Part shown: piece by piece, positions 36,271 through 45,034 of the stretch
How the letters are laid out: every line of letters begins with the position of its first letter
How positions within the stretch are numbered: position 1 is the stretch's first letter
Assembly (NCBI GenBank): GCA_036343635.1
Contig: JAYYVF010000115.1
Span: 1 to 64,000, forward strand
Reading direction: 5' to 3'
DNA length: 64,000 bases
Source of the DNA: GCA-2693325 sp036343635
Lineage (GTDB): Bacteria; Latescibacterota; UBA2968; UBA8231
Position numbers and translations under genes: made by a program
Notes under the pieces: model-generated
What the model was told of the DNA's origin: nothing
The model's input: the letters and a program-made list of their open reading frames with translations, nothing else
Databases searched by the model: none

Positions 36271-37302
36271 TTACCATACCAACTGCGAAGCACGTATAGC
36301 AGCATGCTTCACCAAGCCCATCAATGAACCATATGGCATTCGAGTAGGTCCAAGAATCCCAATTACGCCAATATCCCCGTCCAACTCATAAGAAGCAGTA
36401 ACAATTCCGCATTGCTGAAGAGGAGTCAAGGAATGTTCCTCCCCGATAGTTACTACTATGCCTCTTCTGTCTTGCATAATTCGGGCCAGCACATCTTTTT
36501 TCTCAGCTAGATCCAAAAGCCCTGCTACTTGTAATGATTCCTCGAATTCTGGCTGGAGACACAAATTACTCGCACCCGCCACATACAATTCACTCTCAGA
36601 AGAATGAGATATTGTCTCTATTTCGTCCACCACAGAACGAAGTAACACCGAATCCCGAACAAGCAATGACTGCATCCGCAGGCGAACCGTATCACTAATT
36701 TCTGATAAACTAAGACCACCCAATCGTTCATTTAAGATACTGTTCACAGCCTGTATGTCACTCCTCGAAAAACAACCTTGACATTCCACTACCAAACTTT
36801 TGACCAAACCACTCTCGAGCGAAACGACTAAGAGGATCCGTTCCTTACTTAATGTCACCAGCTCAACTGTCCTAAGTACAGACTGATCAAAACGGGGGGA
36901 TAAAACAAGCCCCAGTTGCTTAGACACATCCCCAATTGCTTGGGCTATTTGAGACAGGATGACGTGTATATCTCCTTCATCCACTTGTAATTCAAGCTGA
37001 CAATTAAATTCTTGACCTGGTAACTCAGTACCTCTGGTTTCGCCCTCCATACATTGCAACACATAATGACGATACCCACGTTCCGTCGGTATCCTTCCGG
37101 AAGAAGTATGAGGTTGCTGCAAACAACCTTTTTCTTCAAGAGCAGCTAAGGTAGCACGAATAGTAGCCGAACTTACACCCAGATTATGCTCTTCACTCAG
37201 GGTATTGGAGCCAACAGGAAGCCCTGAACCTACATGAGCACGTACAAGCGCATGCAGCACTTGGTTCTCACGCTTTGTCAAACTAACGTTTCTGTTATCC
37301 AT
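36271..37302 (-). CDS. hrcA: Heat-shock repressor HrcA
   Basis: A 343-residue repressor. The winged-helix N-terminus has GSNTLSEEHNLGVSSATIRA, with the family motif SSGRIPTERGYRHYV after it, and GPTRMPYG near the C-terminus. HrcA usually binds CIRCE sites before heat-shock genes, but none is visible in the 260 bases upstream. Confidence 0.95.
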   Translation of the reverse strand: MDNRNVSLTKRENQVLHALVRAHVGSGLPVGSNTLSEEHNLGVSSATIRATLAALEEKGCLQQPHTSSGRIPTERGYRHYVLQCMEGETRGTELPGQEFNCQLELQVDEGDIHVILSQIAQAIGDVSKQLGLVLSPRFDQSVLRTVELVTLSKERILLVVSLESGLVKSLVVECQGCFSRSDIQAVNSILNERLGGLSLSEISDTVRLRMQSLLVRDSVLLRSVVDEIETISHSSESELYVAGASNLCLQPEFEESLQVAGLLDLAEKKDVLARIMQDRRGIVVTIGEEHSLTPLQQCGIVTASYELDGDIGVIGILGPTRMPYGSLMGLVKHAAIRASQLVW

Positions 37303-37504
37303 ACTTCATAAATAGTAAGAGGGTTTCATTTGCAAAAAGAGGACCGCCCATTAGAAAAAAACCGAGCCGCGGCACCTTGTCAAGGACGCGAAAACCTAAC
37401 ACAAACCACCAAGCCCGCCGAATTAAGAATAAACACGGATCGAAAATCATCGCCAAGAATCTACGACAATAAATAGAGGGTTAAAAGAAGTCATAAGATC
37501 GAGC

Positions 37505-37531
37505 AAAAAAAAAGGCGATAAGAATATCGCC
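37505..37531 (-). terminator. Rho-independent terminator after flgM
   Basis: A perfect 7-bp stem (GGCGATA/TATCGCC, 37514-37531) with a 4-base loop is followed on the minus strand by nine T. It ends the late flagellar run and isolates it from hrcA. Confidence 0.92.
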
Positions 37532-37564
37532 ACTAAAGTCTCGTCGAAAAAAACCACAGAAAAA

Positions 37565-38023
37565 TTAAATCAATTCATCAATAATTCTATCTGCAGTATC
37601 CAATCTCGTTTGATTTTGGTCATAAAATCCGTCTGATGCGCGCTCGCGCGCTTGCTCCACTCGATCCACACGCGCCTCGGGCAATTCTTCAACCTGACGG
37701 CGAATATCTTGAGCCTGAATGGAATCAGACACAACTTCGTCAACCGTCCCACTCGACAAAACGACCTCAGCAAGATCATTTCTGAATTTTTCGGTGTTAT
37801 AGTAGCCGGACGAGAGACGCTGTCGGACCTCCTCTACCTTTGACGTCCGCGAGGAGTCCGCCTGCCGAGCTATTTCGCTTAAAGAAGCAACGTCAGTCGG
37901 GCCACCAGAAAGCTCAACACTATCCCCTGAACGCGGAACTTGCTCCGATTTTTCTTGTGCAGTCTCACCTTTTCTCTGGTTTACTGCAACTCTATGTTGA
38001 TGCGATGGACCATCTATCCGCAT
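37565..38023 (-). CDS. flgM: Anti-sigma-28 factor FlgM with two repeated sigma-binding-like modules
   Basis: A 152-residue FlgM, longer than the usual ~90-100. After an N-terminal SGDSVELSG segment it carries two similar helical modules: residues 58-90 (KVEEVRQRLSSGYY ...) and 117-151 (RVEQARERASDGFY ...), sharing the pattern VE-x2-R-x-R-x-S-x-G-(Y/F)-Y. FlgM holds sigma-28 inactive until it is exported through the completed hook. A near-perfect sigma-28 promoter lies upstream, giving feedback control. Confidence 0.85.
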   Translation of the reverse strand: MRIDGPSHQHRVAVNQRKGETAQEKSEQVPRSGDSVELSGGPTDVASLSEIARQADSSRTSKVEEVRQRLSSGYYNTEKFRNDLAEVVLSSGTVDEVVSDSIQAQDIRRQVEELPEARVDRVEQARERASDGFYDQNQTRLDTADRIIDELI

Positions 38024-38072
38024 CTCAAACAGCCTCTTTTTTAAAAAAGTCGTAAATGAGCTTCTCTTTTAA

Positions 38073-38099
38073 ATATCGGCAGAGTTTCTACTAACTTGA
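38073..38099 (-). promoter_or_regulatory. Sigma-28 promoter of flgM
   Basis: On the minus strand TCAAGTTA (38099-38092), 11 bases, GCCGATAT (38080-38073). This matches the flagellar sigma consensus TAAAGTTT-N11-GCCGATAA at the exact spacing. The transcript would start about 40 bases before the flgM ATG. Confidence 0.88.
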
Positions 38100-38204
38100 A
38101 CTCCAAGAGAAATAATACACTCCACCGACCCGTCATCGGCATAAAATATACCATTTTTAACCAAAACAAACAAACAAAAAAACGCTTTTCGAAGACAATT
38201 TAAA

Positions 38205-38612
38205 TTAACGAATACCGTCAAAGAGTTTAGCCGATTTAGAAGGTAAAAATCCATAACTGCGCATTGCTTTACGACCTTGACCAATCTGCCGTGCCTCAGC
38301 CCTACTTTTCTCAAGTAAATGCTCTGCTTTTTCCTGGGTCTCTATACGCTGTCCTTGCAAACGCTCCAACCAATCCTTCAAACGCGAAACATGGGTATGG
38401 TTTTCTTCAGATATATCTGAAACACCAGACAAACTATCCTGCTCAATCCTGGCCCGTTCCATCAGCTGGTGCATGTCCATAAAACTCTGATTCAATCCAG
38501 GGTAGTCTTCATTTTCTATGCAATGATGTTGTCGACAGCCAACTTCAAACATCTCACCATAAATCAAACATTGCTTTTCTATAACTTTAAGAACCGATTC
38601 GTTATCTACCAT
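38205..38612 (-). CDS. FliT/FlgN-like flagellar protein (tentative)
   Basis: A 135-residue, mostly helical charged protein between fliS and flgM. Size and place fit a small export chaperone such as FliT, which binds FliD. I see no clear sequence signature, and a glutamine/arginine-rich coiled region (80-115) is the main visible feature. It follows fliS by 6 bases. Confidence 0.45.
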   Translation of the reverse strand: MVDNESVLKVIEKQCLIYGEMFEVGCRQHHCIENEDYPGLNQSFMDMHQLMERARIEQDSLSGVSDISEENHTHVSRLKDWLERLQGQRIETQEKAEHLLEKSRAEARQIGQGRKAMRSYGFLPSKSAKLFDGIR

Positions 38613-38618
38613 TAGCGA

Positions 38619-39053
38619 TCAGCCCGTAAGTCCCAAACGAATCTCTCCAGAATCAGATTCATCGGGTTCATTAGAATTACCATCAACAACTTGTTCCCAA
38701 GCCGCAAGTAACCCTTGCATTATTTTAATTACTTCTTCGATCGGTTCAACCTCAAGATGTAGGTTCGCACGTAACAACCTACGATAGCTGTACAGATACA
38801 AACGCTGTAAATTTTGGGTAAGTGGATCGTTTTTAGCTAATAAATCTTGGTCAAGAGCGTAAGTAAGCTCGAGGATAATATCCTGTGCCCGAATCAGCGC
38901 TTTACCCTTCCCTTCCATATCCTTTTGCTCAATATGCAAAATAGATTTTTTCATGAAACGTATTGCACCCTGATACAATAACACAACCAATTTGCTTCGA
39001 TTAGCCGTCTTTATTTGTACCTGGTTGTATTTTTTATAAGCTCCTGAATTCAT
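38619..39053 (-). CDS. fliS: Flagellin export chaperone FliS
   Basis: A 144-residue four-helix chaperone that keeps flagellin unfolded for export. It starts AYKKYNQVQIKTA and has LVVLLYQGAIRFMKK and a late YLYSYRRLLRANLH. It follows fliD, as usual. Confidence 0.94.
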   Translation of the reverse strand: MNSGAYKKYNQVQIKTANRSKLVVLLYQGAIRFMKKSILHIEQKDMEGKGKALIRAQDIILELTYALDQDLLAKNDPLTQNLQRLYLYSYRRLLRANLHLEVEPIEEVIKIMQGLLAAWEQVVDGNSNEPDESDSGEIRLGLTG

Positions 39054-39076
39054 AGACTATATCAACCCTTCGCTGT

Positions 39077-42000
39077 TTAACCAAGGCGAGCTAATTGGCT
39101 ACTGAGAAAATTACCTTGAGATTGAAGATTAGCAATACTACCTTCTAAACTGGCAAAACGGCCAACCAACATGAGCCGTTTTTGCTCAACTCGGCGTTCG
39201 AATTCTTCGATACGTTTGTCCAGACTATCTAACGTATCCGTGATAGCATCCTCCCGTGTTTTGATAGTCCCATCATACACGTCCGTCATAGCTTTTAATT
39301 CATCTGAAAGTAGACGCCCCACACCAAAAATCAGTGAAATGTTACCCTGATCTGGACCCTCCGTAGTTAAATCCTCAGCATCGATATTAACCCTCAAAGA
39401 CAATCCGTCGATATTTTCAGTTCCTGTCGGGCCCGTGAGAATCCGTCCAGATCCATCGGAGTCATGTCCATTGATTTGCCCTTGCACATCCAAGCCCTCA
39501 AAATTGGCCGCCGATATACCAAACTCAACCAGATCGGATTCGATAGAAAAGCCATTGTGTGAGCCATAGTTCCCATGTTCAATCGTAAGCCTGTCTTCAT
39601 TGCTACTCGCCTTAATGGTGAGAGCTAGACGACCTTCCGTCTCAACATCAATACTACCAAAATTCAAACTTCCCCCGCCTTGATTATCTTCTACAAGAGT
39701 TAGGGTTAAATCACTGTCTCCCAATCTATTATCAGTAACCATAATCCGTCCTTCTGCGTCTATGTTTACACTCACCTGGCCACCGTAAGATGCGCGTATT
39801 TCTGATAGTAGGTCGCCCACGGTGTCACTGGCAGGATCATCAACCGTAAACACCTTAGAAACTCTATTACCTCCATGCTCTGTCGCATCAATTCTAATCG
39901 TATCCCCTTCCTTTACGTCCGCACCAAGAATATCTGCAAATACAGTTCCTTCGGTTATCGCTGTAGCTCCATTTGTCGTATTACCGATATTGCCACGACG
40001 GACTTCTGCAACATCACTCGACAACGACGTATTAATCTGAGAGACAACATCATTCAGGGTTGAGCCTGCGCGTAAAACAATTTCGGCAGGTTTTCCAGTT
40101 ACCTTGTCAATTATTCGTAGCGTCTTGTCTTCAGCCAAACTACCTGTAAAGTCACTATCACCACGCACGGTAGCTTGCGAGGCAGCCTGAGAAATCGAGA
40201 CGCTGTAATTACCAGCCATCGTATCAGAGTTAGAAGACACAAAATCAACACTACGATCCGAAGCAGACCCTTGAGCAACAAAAAGCTTTCGGACCTCCTC
40301 TAAATTTTCTGTCAGGACCTTTTCTAATTGTTCCTCATCAACTTCCAACTGGCCCGAACGATCAAAATTGATGCCTATTAAAACCATCGCATTAAACCCG
40401 TCATCAAGTCCATCTATCTGACGCGAGACGATTGAACGTAAACGAGATTGCAAGGAGAGTAACGTTGAATCACCTGACAAGGGGCCGCTAGTCTCTGATT
40501 CTTTATCGTATGCAAGCTGTTCGTTGATCAATCCCAAAGAGGTGTTAAACTGGTCTACGAAAGAGGTAATGTTGTCTTTCAGGGCTGAGGTATCATCTTT
40601 TTCAACTGAAATTGATATAAGTTTACCTTTTTCAGCCTGATTTAATTCGAGCGTGACACCTTGAACTGCATCAGTTACAGTGTTACTGGACCTACCTAAT
40701 TCTATCCCATTAACACGGAAAATAGCATCCTGTCCAGCCTGAAGTTCAGCAGAGCGCGAGTCAACACCCGTAGTCGTACGGGCCATTTCTCCCAGTGATA
40801 AAGCCCCACCGCCTTCGTTATTAGCCTCCAATGAGAGAGCTAAAGAGCTACTCCCAGAGCTTTCATCACGAACAATAATTCGGCCTCCTTCATCAACTGA
40901 TGCAATAACAGAATTCCCAAATGTCTGCTCTATACTATTGAGTAAGTTCTCTACCTTAACAGTGTTACTTGCGATAGTAAAAGTGCCAAAGACTTGATCG
41001 CCAGCGTTGTTTAATCCAGAGATCGAAATAGTATCTCCCGCCTTTACCCCGGAAGAGAGTATATCTACAAACCGTGTCTCAGCGGTTATTGAGGATGCGG
41101 ACTCGACTATTCCTAATATCGAAAATACGTCATCGCCATCATGTATATCGGTTGAACCGGATATCTCGAGCGCATATTTGCTCGGACCTATCGCATTAAC
41201 TTTAGCAACCACACCGTCTATATTAGCTGCATTTATCTTATCACGGATATCATTAAGGGAGTCAGTAGCTAAATCTAAAGAGACCGAGACACCCGCAATC
41301 TGAACATTTCCGCTTACCGTGGAACCATTTAATTCTCCAATGGAATCGGTGTCTAAAGCAAAGGATGAACTCACGGCTCCGTTGCTGGTTGGGTTAACCA
41401 GATCACCATTTTCCATAAGATTGACATTGGAAGTTACGACTTGCGATACACTCTCAAATCCACTATTTGAACCGACAAGAATTCCCAAAGACTCAAGAAC
41501 ATTCCCATCATCATTCAAATCAGTAGCGCCTTCTATGCGCAATCTGAATCGAGCACTATCGTCATCACTTTCAGAATTTACATCAGAAATTACAATAGAG
41601 GCCGTCACCCCATCAATCGCCGCATTATTTATTTTGTTTTGAACATCAACGAGCGTATCCTCAATTAAATTAATATCAATTTCTGCACCGCTGATTTGCA
41701 CAGTTCCGGAGGGGACAGCATCCAAACCAAGCAACGCACCTAACGTAGAAGAAGTACTGAGAAAGGCGTCCGACTCCGCCCCGCTCGCAACGGGGTCGGA
41801 TAGAGCTCCTCCCTCTTGCAAAACACCCAGATTTTCAAAAATCCCACCGTCATCAACAAAACTTGTGGTACCTTCAATCACAAGCTGCGATCTCTCTATA
41901 CCATTGACTTCCGAGGTAATTACAGTGGCATTCACTCCATCGTCTACAGAGGCTTCTATTTTGGCCTGGATTGAATTTAACGAATCCGTCGACAAATCAA

Positions 42001-42745
42001 TTTGGATCTCGTTACCATTTATCTTTACGGTTCCTGAGGGGGGGGTCGACAATCCCAATAAACTTCCAATAGCATCGGAATCATTAAGAAAATGTCTGCC
42101 CCGCGCACCGTTATAAAACGAATTTTTTATGCTGGTTGCACTCGAAGTTAAACCCAAATCCTGCAAAACATTCGTGGTGCTCGCATCCTGTATCGAGAAA
42201 CCATCACTGCCAACATCATCCGCTGTCAAAATCAAGCGACTGTCACCGGTAGACACCGTAAGTAATTGGGCTGTAACTCCCGCCTCCGCATCATTTACTT
42301 TGTCGCGCAAATCAAGTAAACTATCTTCAGCGGTAATATTAATCCCTTTACCGTTAACAACAAACCCGCCATTTAAGTCGAGAGACTGCGACAGATCGGC
42401 AAACGATCGCGAGGAGAGGCTCCTTGCGGTTGCTAATTCTAAGACTTCGACAGAAAAACTCCCCGCCGCAGCCTCATTCGTGGCGTCTACTGAAATACGC
42501 TGGCTGTCTTCAGACCTAGCACTCACAATAGAAAAAGCGCTATCAGAAGCCAACCCTTCAGCAGAGGTCTGAAGAGTCTGTAAGCTCGAGTTTATTGAAC
42601 CTAGTACACCCCTCTGCTGCTTGAGCGTTTCTTGGCGCTGAAGAATACGGGAAATGGGACGACGCTCAATATCCATTAACTGGTTAATAATACCGTCTGT
42701 ATCAAGCCCCGAACCCAGACCCGAGAATGATATTCCTTGGGACAT
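39077..42745 (-). CDS. fliD: Flagellar filament cap FliD, greatly enlarged (1222 residues)
   Basis: Filament cap protein, about two to three times the usual length. The conserved N-terminus ISFSGLGSGLDTDGIINQLM and the C-terminal coiled coil (~1165-1222) are intact. The middle holds repeated modules of the hook-IN type: residues ~125-200, 227-309, 335-424 and 467-548, with shared patterns (V-x-I-x-G ... D-S/T-L-x-D-I/V-x-x-K-I-N ... D-x-x-x-x-x-S/N-L-G-I). A second module type occurs at 557-655 and again at 933-1035. The extra domains likely project from the cap pentamer. Confidence 0.93.
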   Translation of the reverse strand: MSQGISFSGLGSGLDTDGIINQLMDIERRPISRILQRQETLKQQRGVLGSINSSLQTLQTSAEGLASDSAFSIVSARSEDSQRISVDATNEAAAGSFSVEVLELATARSLSSRSFADLSQSLDLNGGFVVNGKGINITAEDSLLDLRDKVNDAEAGVTAQLLTVSTGDSRLILTADDVGSDGFSIQDASTTNVLQDLGLTSSATSIKNSFYNGARGRHFLNDSDAIGSLLGLSTPPSGTVKINGNEIQIDLSTDSLNSIQAKIEASVDDGVNATVITSEVNGIERSQLVIEGTTSFVDDGGIFENLGVLQEGGALSDPVASGAESDAFLSTSSTLGALLGLDAVPSGTVQISGAEIDINLIEDTLVDVQNKINNAAIDGVTASIVISDVNSESDDDSARFRLRIEGATDLNDDGNVLESLGILVGSNSGFESVSQVVTSNVNLMENGDLVNPTSNGAVSSSFALDTDSIGELNGSTVSGNVQIAGVSVSLDLATDSLNDIRDKINAANIDGVVAKVNAIGPSKYALEISGSTDIHDGDDVFSILGIVESASSITAETRFVDILSSGVKAGDTISISGLNNAGDQVFGTFTIASNTVKVENLLNSIEQTFGNSVIASVDEGGRIIVRDESSGSSSLALSLEANNEGGGALSLGEMARTTTGVDSRSAELQAGQDAIFRVNGIELGRSSNTVTDAVQGVTLELNQAEKGKLISISVEKDDTSALKDNITSFVDQFNTSLGLINEQLAYDKESETSGPLSGDSTLLSLQSRLRSIVSRQIDGLDDGFNAMVLIGINFDRSGQLEVDEEQLEKVLTENLEEVRKLFVAQGSASDRSVDFVSSNSDTMAGNYSVSISQAASQATVRGDSDFTGSLAEDKTLRIIDKVTGKPAEIVLRAGSTLNDVVSQINTSLSSDVAEVRRGNIGNTTNGATAITEGTVFADILGADVKEGDTIRIDATEHGGNRVSKVFTVDDPASDTVGDLLSEIRASYGGQVSVNIDAEGRIMVTDNRLGDSDLTLTLVEDNQGGGSLNFGSIDVETEGRLALTIKASSNEDRLTIEHGNYGSHNGFSIESDLVEFGISAANFEGLDVQGQINGHDSDGSGRILTGPTGTENIDGLSLRVNIDAEDLTTEGPDQGNISLIFGVGRLLSDELKAMTDVYDGTIKTREDAITDTLDSLDKRIEEFERRVEQKRLMLVGRFASLEGSIANLQSQGNFLSSQLARLG

Positions 42746-42815
42746 CGCCTATCACAATCCCGGTCTTAGGTCTATATGATTATATCAAGCCTGAAGCACA
42801 CCGTAACAGTATGCT

Positions 42816-43187
42816 TCAGCCCTGATCGTTAACTAACAGTCCAACTATCTTATCAACACTAGCACTTGCCTCGAGCACCTGCTCTGGTGGCACTTGTTGA
42901 ACAATATCACCCGTTTCCACATCCGTAATACGAACTACAATCATACCTGAATCATTGTCGACAGAAACGGAGTAATTAGTATCAACTTTGCCTAGAGCAA
43001 CGGTCAGTTTATCAGCCAATTCCTGAACCTGCTCCCTGCTGACAGCATGACTACCTTTACCCAGGCTAGATTGAGCGACAGGGACCTCATTAGATTTCCG
43101 TTCAACTGGTGTTTTAGCAGCATTATTGGCAGCATGACTTTTGTCGCCTGCAGCTACACCCGTTGTTGTCTGCGTTTTCTCAATCAT
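42816..43187 (-). CDS. flaG: FlaG protein
   Basis: A 123-residue protein. The C-terminal FlaG fold shows VDNDSGMIVVRITDVETGD and IVQQVPPEQVLE; the N-terminus is low-complexity. FlaG influences filament length in some species. It lies between flagellin and fliD, the usual place. Confidence 0.92.
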   Translation of the reverse strand: MIEKTQTTTGVAAGDKSHAANNAAKTPVERKSNEVPVAQSSLGKGSHAVSREQVQELADKLTVALGKVDTNYSVSVDNDSGMIVVRITDVETGDIVQQVPPEQVLEASASVDKIVGLLVNDQG

Positions 43188-43247
43188 TTTTATACCTCCG
43201 AAAGAAGTCCGGCTCTCACAAACCGAAAAGACCTTTCAGAATGTGCC

Positions 43248-43285
43248 AAAACCCAGAGCGATGTATAATGACACACCGCCCTGGG
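43248..43285 (-). terminator. Attenuator-like terminator after the shorter flagellin
   Basis: On the minus strand a 9-bp stem with one G-U pair (arms 43277-43285 and 43252-43260) is followed by TTTT. It would make much flagellin message and little read-through into flaG-fliD-fliS. Confidence 0.6.
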
Positions 43286-43321
43286 AATTTAGCTACTGGT
43301 TTATATTGACTCCGCCTACTT

Positions 43322-44488
43322 CTAACTTAGCAGCGCCAATGCGTTTTGAGGCACCACGTTGGCCTGGGCCAACATTGCCGTGGCGGCCTGGCTCAAAATT
43401 TGAGCTCTGGTAAATGCCGTAACTTCTGATGCAATATCGGCATCGCTAATTGACGATTCCGAAGCCTGAATATTCTCGATCTCATTTTCTGTGTAAGAAA
43501 TCGTGAACGCCAAGCGGTTTTGCACAGCACCTAAGGTGCCGCGTTGCATCGAGACTTCACCGATGGCCTCGTCTATTGCCGTGATAGCAGAGCGAGCACC
43601 AGTAAAGTCTGAAACATTTGAATCGCCGAGGTTGAGAATGTCTCCCGTGGCACGCATGTCACGAACCGCAACCTCAATTCTATTAAAATCACTGTCTGTA
43701 GGTCCAACCTGATAGGAACCGCCGGTTCCTGCTTCGATATTGATAGTCGCGTCTTTTAAATCACCGACCTCGAAATCTCCGGTTGCACCTATCACCTCTT
43801 CACCCGCCAAGGTAACCTCAATGCCCAGGCGGTCGAAATTAGCTACTATCTGCGTACCTGTAGCAACCTTTGTGCCATCAAGTAGCGTATTTAGACTAAT
43901 TGTCTGTGTAACTACCCCATTTCCAAGGGTAACGTATCCGGCTTCATCGTCAGCCTCGACAAACGTATACTCTCCCGTCTGAGCACCGGAAAGGCGTACA
44001 TCCATTACACCTGTAGCATTTGAAGTTGTAACTGCGGTGGAATCATCAAAACTGACAGTGTTTCCAAAACCCGTCAACAACACTTCGTTGTTATAGGTCG
44101 TTGACTGAGCAATCCGGTCGATCTCCTGAACTAAGTGGGAAAATTCTGCCTGAATGGCAGACCGGTTGAAATCATTTACCGTTGTCGCGGCCGATTGAAC
44201 TGCTAACGTGCGCATACGGATCAGAATTCCATTCACTTCATTAAGGGAACCTTCCGCAACCTGGGTTACGTTGGTCGCCTGCTCAGCATTTAGTACATTG
44301 ACCTTCAAGCCTGAAATTTCAGCACGCATGCCTTCGCGTATTGAAAGTCCAGCAGCATCGTCGCTAGCCCTATTGATGCGTAGACCTGAGGACAACCGCT
44401 CCAACTTTTGACCCAGCACGCGATTGTTTGCGTTCAGCTGGTGGATCGCATTAAGAGCGGAAATATTGTGATTTACTCGCATTGGCAT
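43322..44488 (-). CDS. fliC: Flagellin (shorter, sigma-28 type)
   Basis: A 388-residue filament subunit. The conserved ends are present: N-terminal VNHNISALNAIHQLNANN and LSSGLRINRASDDAAGLSI, C-terminal ISDADIASEVTAFTRAQIL. The middle (~165-280) is a short surface domain related to that of the next flagellin. The start has AGGAGG 9 bases upstream within a candidate CsrA site, and a sigma-28 promoter lies about 165 bases upstream. Confidence 0.96.
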   Translation of the reverse strand: MPMRVNHNISALNAIHQLNANNRVLGQKLERLSSGLRINRASDDAAGLSIREGMRAEISGLKVNVLNAEQATNVTQVAEGSLNEVNGILIRMRTLAVQSAATTVNDFNRSAIQAEFSHLVQEIDRIAQSTTYNNEVLLTGFGNTVSFDDSTAVTTSNATGVMDVRLSGAQTGEYTFVEADDEAGYVTLGNGVVTQTISLNTLLDGTKVATGTQIVANFDRLGIEVTLAGEEVIGATGDFEVGDLKDATINIEAGTGGSYQVGPTDSDFNRIEVAVRDMRATGDILNLGDSNVSDFTGARSAITAIDEAIGEVSMQRGTLGAVQNRLAFTISYTENEIENIQASESSISDADIASEVTAFTRAQILSQAATAMLAQANVVPQNALALLS

Positions 44489-44495
44489 CTAGTCG

Positions 44496-44534
44496 AACCT
44501 CCTTGTTAAACAAGATCTATTTGGCATCCATGCC
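44496..44534 (-). promoter_or_regulatory. Candidate CsrA-binding leader of the shorter flagellin
   Basis: Two GGA motifs lie in hairpins: GGCATGGATGCC (44534-44523), with TGGA in the loop, and AACAAGGAGGTT (44507-44496), with AGGAG overlapping the Shine-Dalgarno sequence. The GGA cores are 27 bases apart. Paired sites with one on the Shine-Dalgarno sequence are how CsrA represses flagellin in Bacillus. Confidence 0.6.
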
Positions 44535-44652
44535 GTGTTACAGTGCTCCGTTCCCCAACGGCGCACCTGCATAAACCCGATCTAAAGCAAACACCTAATA
44601 AAAATGCCACCACGCACTTAACCATACGCGACAACACAGGCGCTTAAACTTA

Positions 44653-44680
44653 CTATCGGCACGACGAGGTCCGACCTTTA
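44653..44680 (-). promoter_or_regulatory. Sigma-28 promoter of the shorter flagellin
   Basis: TAAA (44680-44677), 16 bases, GCCGATAG (44660-44653) on the minus strand. Spacing is one base over the enteric ideal but within the range of sigma-D promoters. Confidence 0.7.
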
Positions 44681-45034
44681 AAATATTTTTAGGAATTCTT
44701 CACTCCGACAATAAAACACCAATCGAAGGTTTTGATCCCATGCCCTACCAGTAAATAGACTTACTCCATAGACTCTCCTAAGTATTTGTAATTGGCCACT
44801 AAAAACAATTCCAGATCCATAATCCTTGGGGCAATGAATCTTCCAAAGCAAATGACCTATAGCCTTTAACCGACAAACAAGTAGGCTGCTCTACCAAGAC
44901 ACCATCTAACTTCCTGCCAATACGAGGAAAGGTCCTACTTCCTATCAGTCGATCCTACATTATACTACTTACCATTAGTTCACATTACTAACTATCGACT
45001 ATACGCAATATTTCTTTACGTTTTTATTTCTTTT
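44681..45034. other. Stretch without a gene upstream of the flagellin promoter
   Basis: The 546-base gap between the two flagellins contains the promoter and leader listed above (44489-44680). In the remaining 354 bases I see no gene, tRNA, long inverted repeat or T-run terminator. A 19-codon open frame is not supported. Confidence 0.6.

Noticed and set aside
37350..37384. TTGACA upstream of hrcA as a promoter
   Set aside because: No acceptable -10 at 15-19 bases.
38069..38314. 81-codon open frame overlapping the FliT-like gene
   Set aside because: Overlaps another coding frame and covers the sigma-28 promoter; composition unlike a protein.
41007..42572. Several plus-strand open frames opposite fliD
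   Set aside because: They mirror the biased codon use of the long minus-strand gene; none has a ribosome-binding site or family motif.
42791..42819. 8-bp inverted repeat at the end of flaG
   Set aside because: The right arm overlaps the stop codon and there is no T-run; could be chance, so not called a terminator.
43425..43460. GCCGATAT on the minus strand inside the shorter flagellin
   Set aside because: It encodes the conserved SDADIA residues, and no matching -35 lies at the right spacing.
44780..44840. 19-codon open frame between the two flagellins
   Set aside because: Too short, no ribosome-binding site of note, no family match.
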